Assembly (NCBI GenBank): GCA_018610125.1
Contig: JAHEOI010000294.1
Location: 1-8,654, forward strand
DNA from: Verrucomicrobiota bacterium
GTDB taxonomy: Bacteria > Verrucomicrobiota > Verrucomicrobiia > Limisphaerales > JAHEOI01
Direction of reading: 5' to 3'
DNA: 8,654 bases
Shown here: piece by piece, positions 7,213 through 8,654 of the stretch
Layout of the letters: each line of letters starts with the position of its first letter
How positions within the stretch are numbered: the first letter of the stretch is position 1
Notes under the pieces: model-generated
Databases searched by the model: none
What the model saw: the letters and a program-made list of their open reading frames with translations, nothing else
What the model was told of the DNA's origin: nothing
Program-made: the position numbers and the translations under genes

Positions 7213-7881
7213 ATGCTGCGCGAGGACTTCATCATTCGGCTGATCAAGGAATGCGCCCAGATGGTAGCTCAGATCACGCGACTGACCAAGCGGCAGCAGT
7301 ATCGGGCCGCCTTGGATCTGGCGGATCAGGCCTTGGAAGAGCTGATGGGCTTCGACCTCGATCACCTGCACCGCCTCACCGAAAATGAGCTTCTTGTCCA
7401 TCTCTACGCCGAGACGCCGACGCACCTGCTTTATCAGAAAAGGGAGATGCTCATTCAAGTGCTGACGGCGGCCGGTGAGCTCTACGCGGTCCGAGAAAAA
7501 CCGGAGCGAGCCGATGATGCCTCTTTGAAGGCGCTCAATCTCCTCTTGGATGCGTGGATGCGGTCCGAGGCCGAAAGGTCAAGCGGAAACAGTTGGGACA
7601 TCGAGGCAATTCGCGACCGGATTGCCGGGCCGTTACCGGCACGCACCCACTACGGGTTGATGCAATACTTTGAAACGAACGGCCAATTCGGGAAAGCCGA
7701 GGACGCCCTTTACGAGCTGCACGCTCAGGAGCCGAAAAACCCGAAGATCCAAAGGCTTGGCTTTGATTTCTACGACCGCCTTCTCGAATACGATGCCGAG
7801 TCCCTGAAGCAAGGCAATCTCCCTCGCGAAGAAGTGTTTGCCGGACGCGAGGATTGGCGACGTTTGTCGGAAAAATCCTAA
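7213..7881 (+). CDS. DUF6483-like helical protein
   Basis: A 222-residue, probably cytoplasmic, nearly all-helical protein. The N-terminus MLREDFIIRLIKECAQMVAQ, then RQQYRAALDLADQALEELMG and LHRLTENELLVHL, follows the pattern of the DUF6483 family, which has no established function. Repeated helix pairs (EMLIQVLTAAGELYAVREKP, ASLKALNLLLDAWMRSE and later MQYFETNGQFGKAEDALYELHAQEPKNPKI) look like TPR-type packing, suggesting a protein-binding role. No signal peptide, membrane segment or catalytic motif is visible. The ATG at 7213 is preferred because GGAGG lies four bases upstream and family homology begins there. The frame is open further upstream to 7066, but those codons read as the out-of-frame tail of the phosphoesterase remnant. 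TTGCAT/TATTGT (7160-7190), 19 bases apart, is only a weak promoter candidate; co-transcription with the sulfatase is possible. Confidence 0.8.
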   Translation: MLREDFIIRLIKECAQMVAQITRLTKRQQYRAALDLADQALEELMGFDLDHLHRLTENELLVHLYAETPTHLLYQKREMLIQVLTAAGELYAVREKPERADDASLKALNLLLDAWMRSEAERSSGNSWDIEAIRDRIAGPLPARTHYGLMQYFETNGQFGKAEDALYELHAQEPKNPKIQRLGFDFYDRLLEYDAESLKQGNLPREEVFAGREDWRRLSEKS

Positions 7882-7941
7882 TGCTTATTGGTGTCGTCGG
7901 AGAGGTCCGCAAACATGAGCGTCCCCCCAAGAAACATGGGC

Positions 7942-7971
7942 TCGTCTGGACCCTTCCGGACGGTTTTGGTT
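7942..7971 (+). terminator. Possible terminator after the DUF6483 gene
   Basis: CGTCTGG (7943-7949) pairs with CCGGACG (7956-7962) over seven positions, one of them G-U, with loop ACCCTT, followed by GTTTTGGTT. It lies 60 bp after the DUF6483 stop, in the 110-bp convergent spacer before the toxin remnant. The interrupted T-tract makes it weak. Confidence 0.3.
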
Positions 7972-7991
7972 AACCACCGTTTTCGTAAACG

Positions 7992-8162
7992 TCATCTCAA
8001 TCCCTTTTCGGTCCGATGAAAAGCATTGCGCATTTCCAAGAGCGGCAACGGAACCAGCGGCAACGGAGCGGTCAACGTCTTGACAGTGTCATTGGCTGTC
8101 TCGGAGGTCGTCTCATTCAGATAAAGCGAGATTAGGAATCCCGTGTCCGCATACACCGTCAT
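7992..8162 (-). pseudogene. Truncated PIN-domain (VapC-type) toxin
   Basis: A 56-codon frame, MTVYADTGFLISLYLNETTS onward, begins with an ATG that overlaps the antitoxin stop by four bases (ATGA), as in VapBC-type pairs. The N-terminal strand with D6 in YADTGFL and the later LLEMRNAF with E43 match the first two acidic positions of a PIN ribonuclease site. Full PIN toxins are about 130-140 residues and supply further Asp residues in the C-terminal half. Here the frame ends in TGA at 7992-7994, and the sequence beyond, in this frame, shows no PIN C-terminal motif before the next stop at 7878-7880. The protein should therefore lack nuclease activity. The identity as a PIN fragment is fairly sure; whether the short product is made is unknown. 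Confidence 0.72.
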
Positions 8163-8410
8163 CGCTCCCCCCGCAAATCCTCTCTTAACCGGGCCGACTC
8201 TTCCGCCTCCAATCGGGGATGAGGGTAGGCAGTCTCAAGCCGATTTCGAAAATCCGGGACCTGAAATTCACGGCGCTTCACCTCCCGAACCGGCATAAGA
8301 TGGGCAAAGGGACGGCCCCGCTTCAGAATCTCGACGGTCTCACCCTGCTCAATCCAATCGGAGACCGGCGAAAAGCGATTTCGGAGATCTCTGACGTTGA
8401 TTTGCCCCAT
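8159..8410 (-). CDS. Phd/YefM-family antitoxin
   Basis: An 83-residue DNA-binding antitoxin. Its N-terminal half, MGQINVRDLRNRFSPVSDWI then GETVEILKRGRPFAHLMPV, is the standard Phd/YefM fold that dimerises and binds the operator. The charged C-terminal part (VPDFRNRLETAYPHPRLEAE, then ESARLREDLRGER) is the segment that normally wraps the toxin. It appears complete although its partner toxin, overlapping by four bases, is truncated. The ATG at 8410 is preferred over an in-frame TTG at 8419: the TTG lies inside the promoter/operator, before the predicted transcript start, and adds only three residues. The start codon itself lies in a perfect palindrome, so autorepression is likely. No Shine-Dalgarno sequence is present, which fits a leaderless message. 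Confidence 0.9.
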   Translation of the reverse strand: MGQINVRDLRNRFSPVSDWIEQGETVEILKRGRPFAHLMPVREVKRREFQVPDFRNRLETAYPHPRLEAEESARLREDLRGER

Positions 8411-8432
8411 GTGATACAAATTGTATCACATG
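8408..8432. promoter_or_regulatory. Perfect palindromic operator over the antitoxin start
   Basis: A 25-bp palindrome with 12-base arms, CATGTGATACAA (8408-8419) and TTGTATCACATG (8421-8432), around a single central A. It covers the predicted -10 box and the antitoxin ATG (8410-8408, minus strand). Its position and symmetry are those expected for a Phd/YefM dimer site controlling its own gene. Confidence 0.75.
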
Positions 8433-8446
8433 AAAGGTAATGTCAA
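8420..8446 (-). promoter_or_regulatory. Promoter of the antitoxin-toxin pair
   Basis: On the minus strand, a consensus -35 TTGACA (8446-8441) and an extended -10, TG-A-TACAAT (TACAAT at 8425-8420), are 15 bases apart; the short spacing is offset by the TGn extension. Transcription would begin at about 8413-8410, at or next to the antitoxin ATG. Confidence 0.6.
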
Positions 8447-8654
8447 TGGGAATACCAACGGAGTCTCTATGTCACGGAGTTGAGACGCGGCCCTGTTGGG
8501 CCCTCTTCATCAGTCTATTTTGCGCCTATGGGACTGCCCCCCAACACAAGCCGTGTGCAGACCAACCAAAGCCGACCAAGCTCCGTTGGAGTTGACTGCT
8601 GTTCGATTCGTGCTCTGGGGCTTTGGCAGCCGCTGCCAACCCTGGGCTTTGTCA
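8433..8654. other. Window-edge region without supported gene; repeat-like
   Basis: After the antitoxin promoter no gene can be supported. One plus-strand frame stays open from 8441 to the window end, but it has no good start or known domain. The last 76 bases are repeat-like: a small hairpin CTCC-GTT-GGAG (8581-8591), an interrupted palindrome TTGGCAGC-C-GCTGCCAA (8623-8639), and two near-copies of CTGGGCTTTG (8615-8625 with one extra G, and 8642-8651) on either side of it. This could be the edge of a dispersed repeat or mobile element that continues outside the window. Confidence 0.4.

Noticed and set aside
7535..7930. A 131-codon minus-strand open frame opposite the DUF6483 gene, considered as a lost toxin C-terminus
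   Set aside because: It is in another frame from the toxin and contains no PIN motif; it reads as the antisense of DUF6483.
7881..8019. Two tiny plus-strand frames after DUF6483 (7881-7973, joined by TAATG, and 7915-8019)
   Set aside because: They have 30 and 34 codons, no recognisable sequence pattern, and overlap a likely terminator and the toxin remnant.
8411..8419. TTG start at 8419 for the antitoxin
   Set aside because: It lies within the operator and upstream of the predicted transcript start; the ATG at 8410 fits the family start better.
8552..8562. Shared word TGCAGACCA between 5292-5300 and the window end, considered as a second copy of the intergenic repeat
   Set aside because: Only nine bases match and the surrounding hairpins are absent, so chance explains it.

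Overview
The window looks like a chromosomal stretch from a member of the PVC superphylum (Verrucomicrobiota, Planctomycetota or Lentisphaerota; I cannot decide which). The reasons are a dehydrogenase/HEAT/cytochrome c fusion of the type typical of these bacteria, a secreted sulfatase, a secreted GH20-zincin-fold glycosidase-like protein, and moderately GC-rich coding sequence. No tRNA, rRNA, CRISPR array, transposase or phage gene was found.

Layout. Positions 1-1680 (+) hold the C-terminal part of a PVC-type heme-binding dehydrogenase, cut by the window edge. A 161-bp convergent spacer follows, with a hairpin over the stop codon and a large near-perfect inverted repeat. Two minus-strand genes come next, in transcription order: a secreted GH20-zincin-fold/DUF4838-like protein (5180 to 2910) and, 69 bp downstream, an acetamidase/formamidase (2840 to 1842). 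A divergent intergenic region (5181-5399) carries a promoter for each side, an operator-like palindrome over the minus-strand -10 box, and a structured repeat. A secreted S1 sulfatase (5400-6923, +) follows. Its stop overlaps the start of a short, broken remnant of a secreted phosphoesterase. A DUF6483-type helical protein comes next (7213-7881, +). On the minus strand lies a Phd/YefM antitoxin (8410 to 8159) overlapping by 4 bp a PIN-domain toxin that stops after 56 codons. The last ~220 bp hold no gene I can support and look repeat-like.

How the genes may work together. The sulfatase, the glycosidase-like protein and the dehydrogenase/cytochrome are all types used by PVC bacteria to break down sulfated or amino-sugar polysaccharides outside the cytoplasm. 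The divergent sulfatase/glycosidase pair suggests shared control of one polysaccharide-use locus, with the amidase releasing ammonia from an amide. The substrate is not shown by the sequence. The right-hand third shows gene decay: a truncated phosphoesterase, a truncated toxin beside an intact antitoxin, and repeat-like sequence at the edge.

The most notable regulatory feature is a perfect 25-bp palindrome that covers the -10 box and the start codon of the antitoxin gene. It predicts a leaderless, self-repressed transcript. I did not find an obviously new multi-gene system. The most unusual items are the palindromic regulatory sites, the two structured repeats, and the altered catalytic positions in the sulfatase and the glycosidase-like protein.
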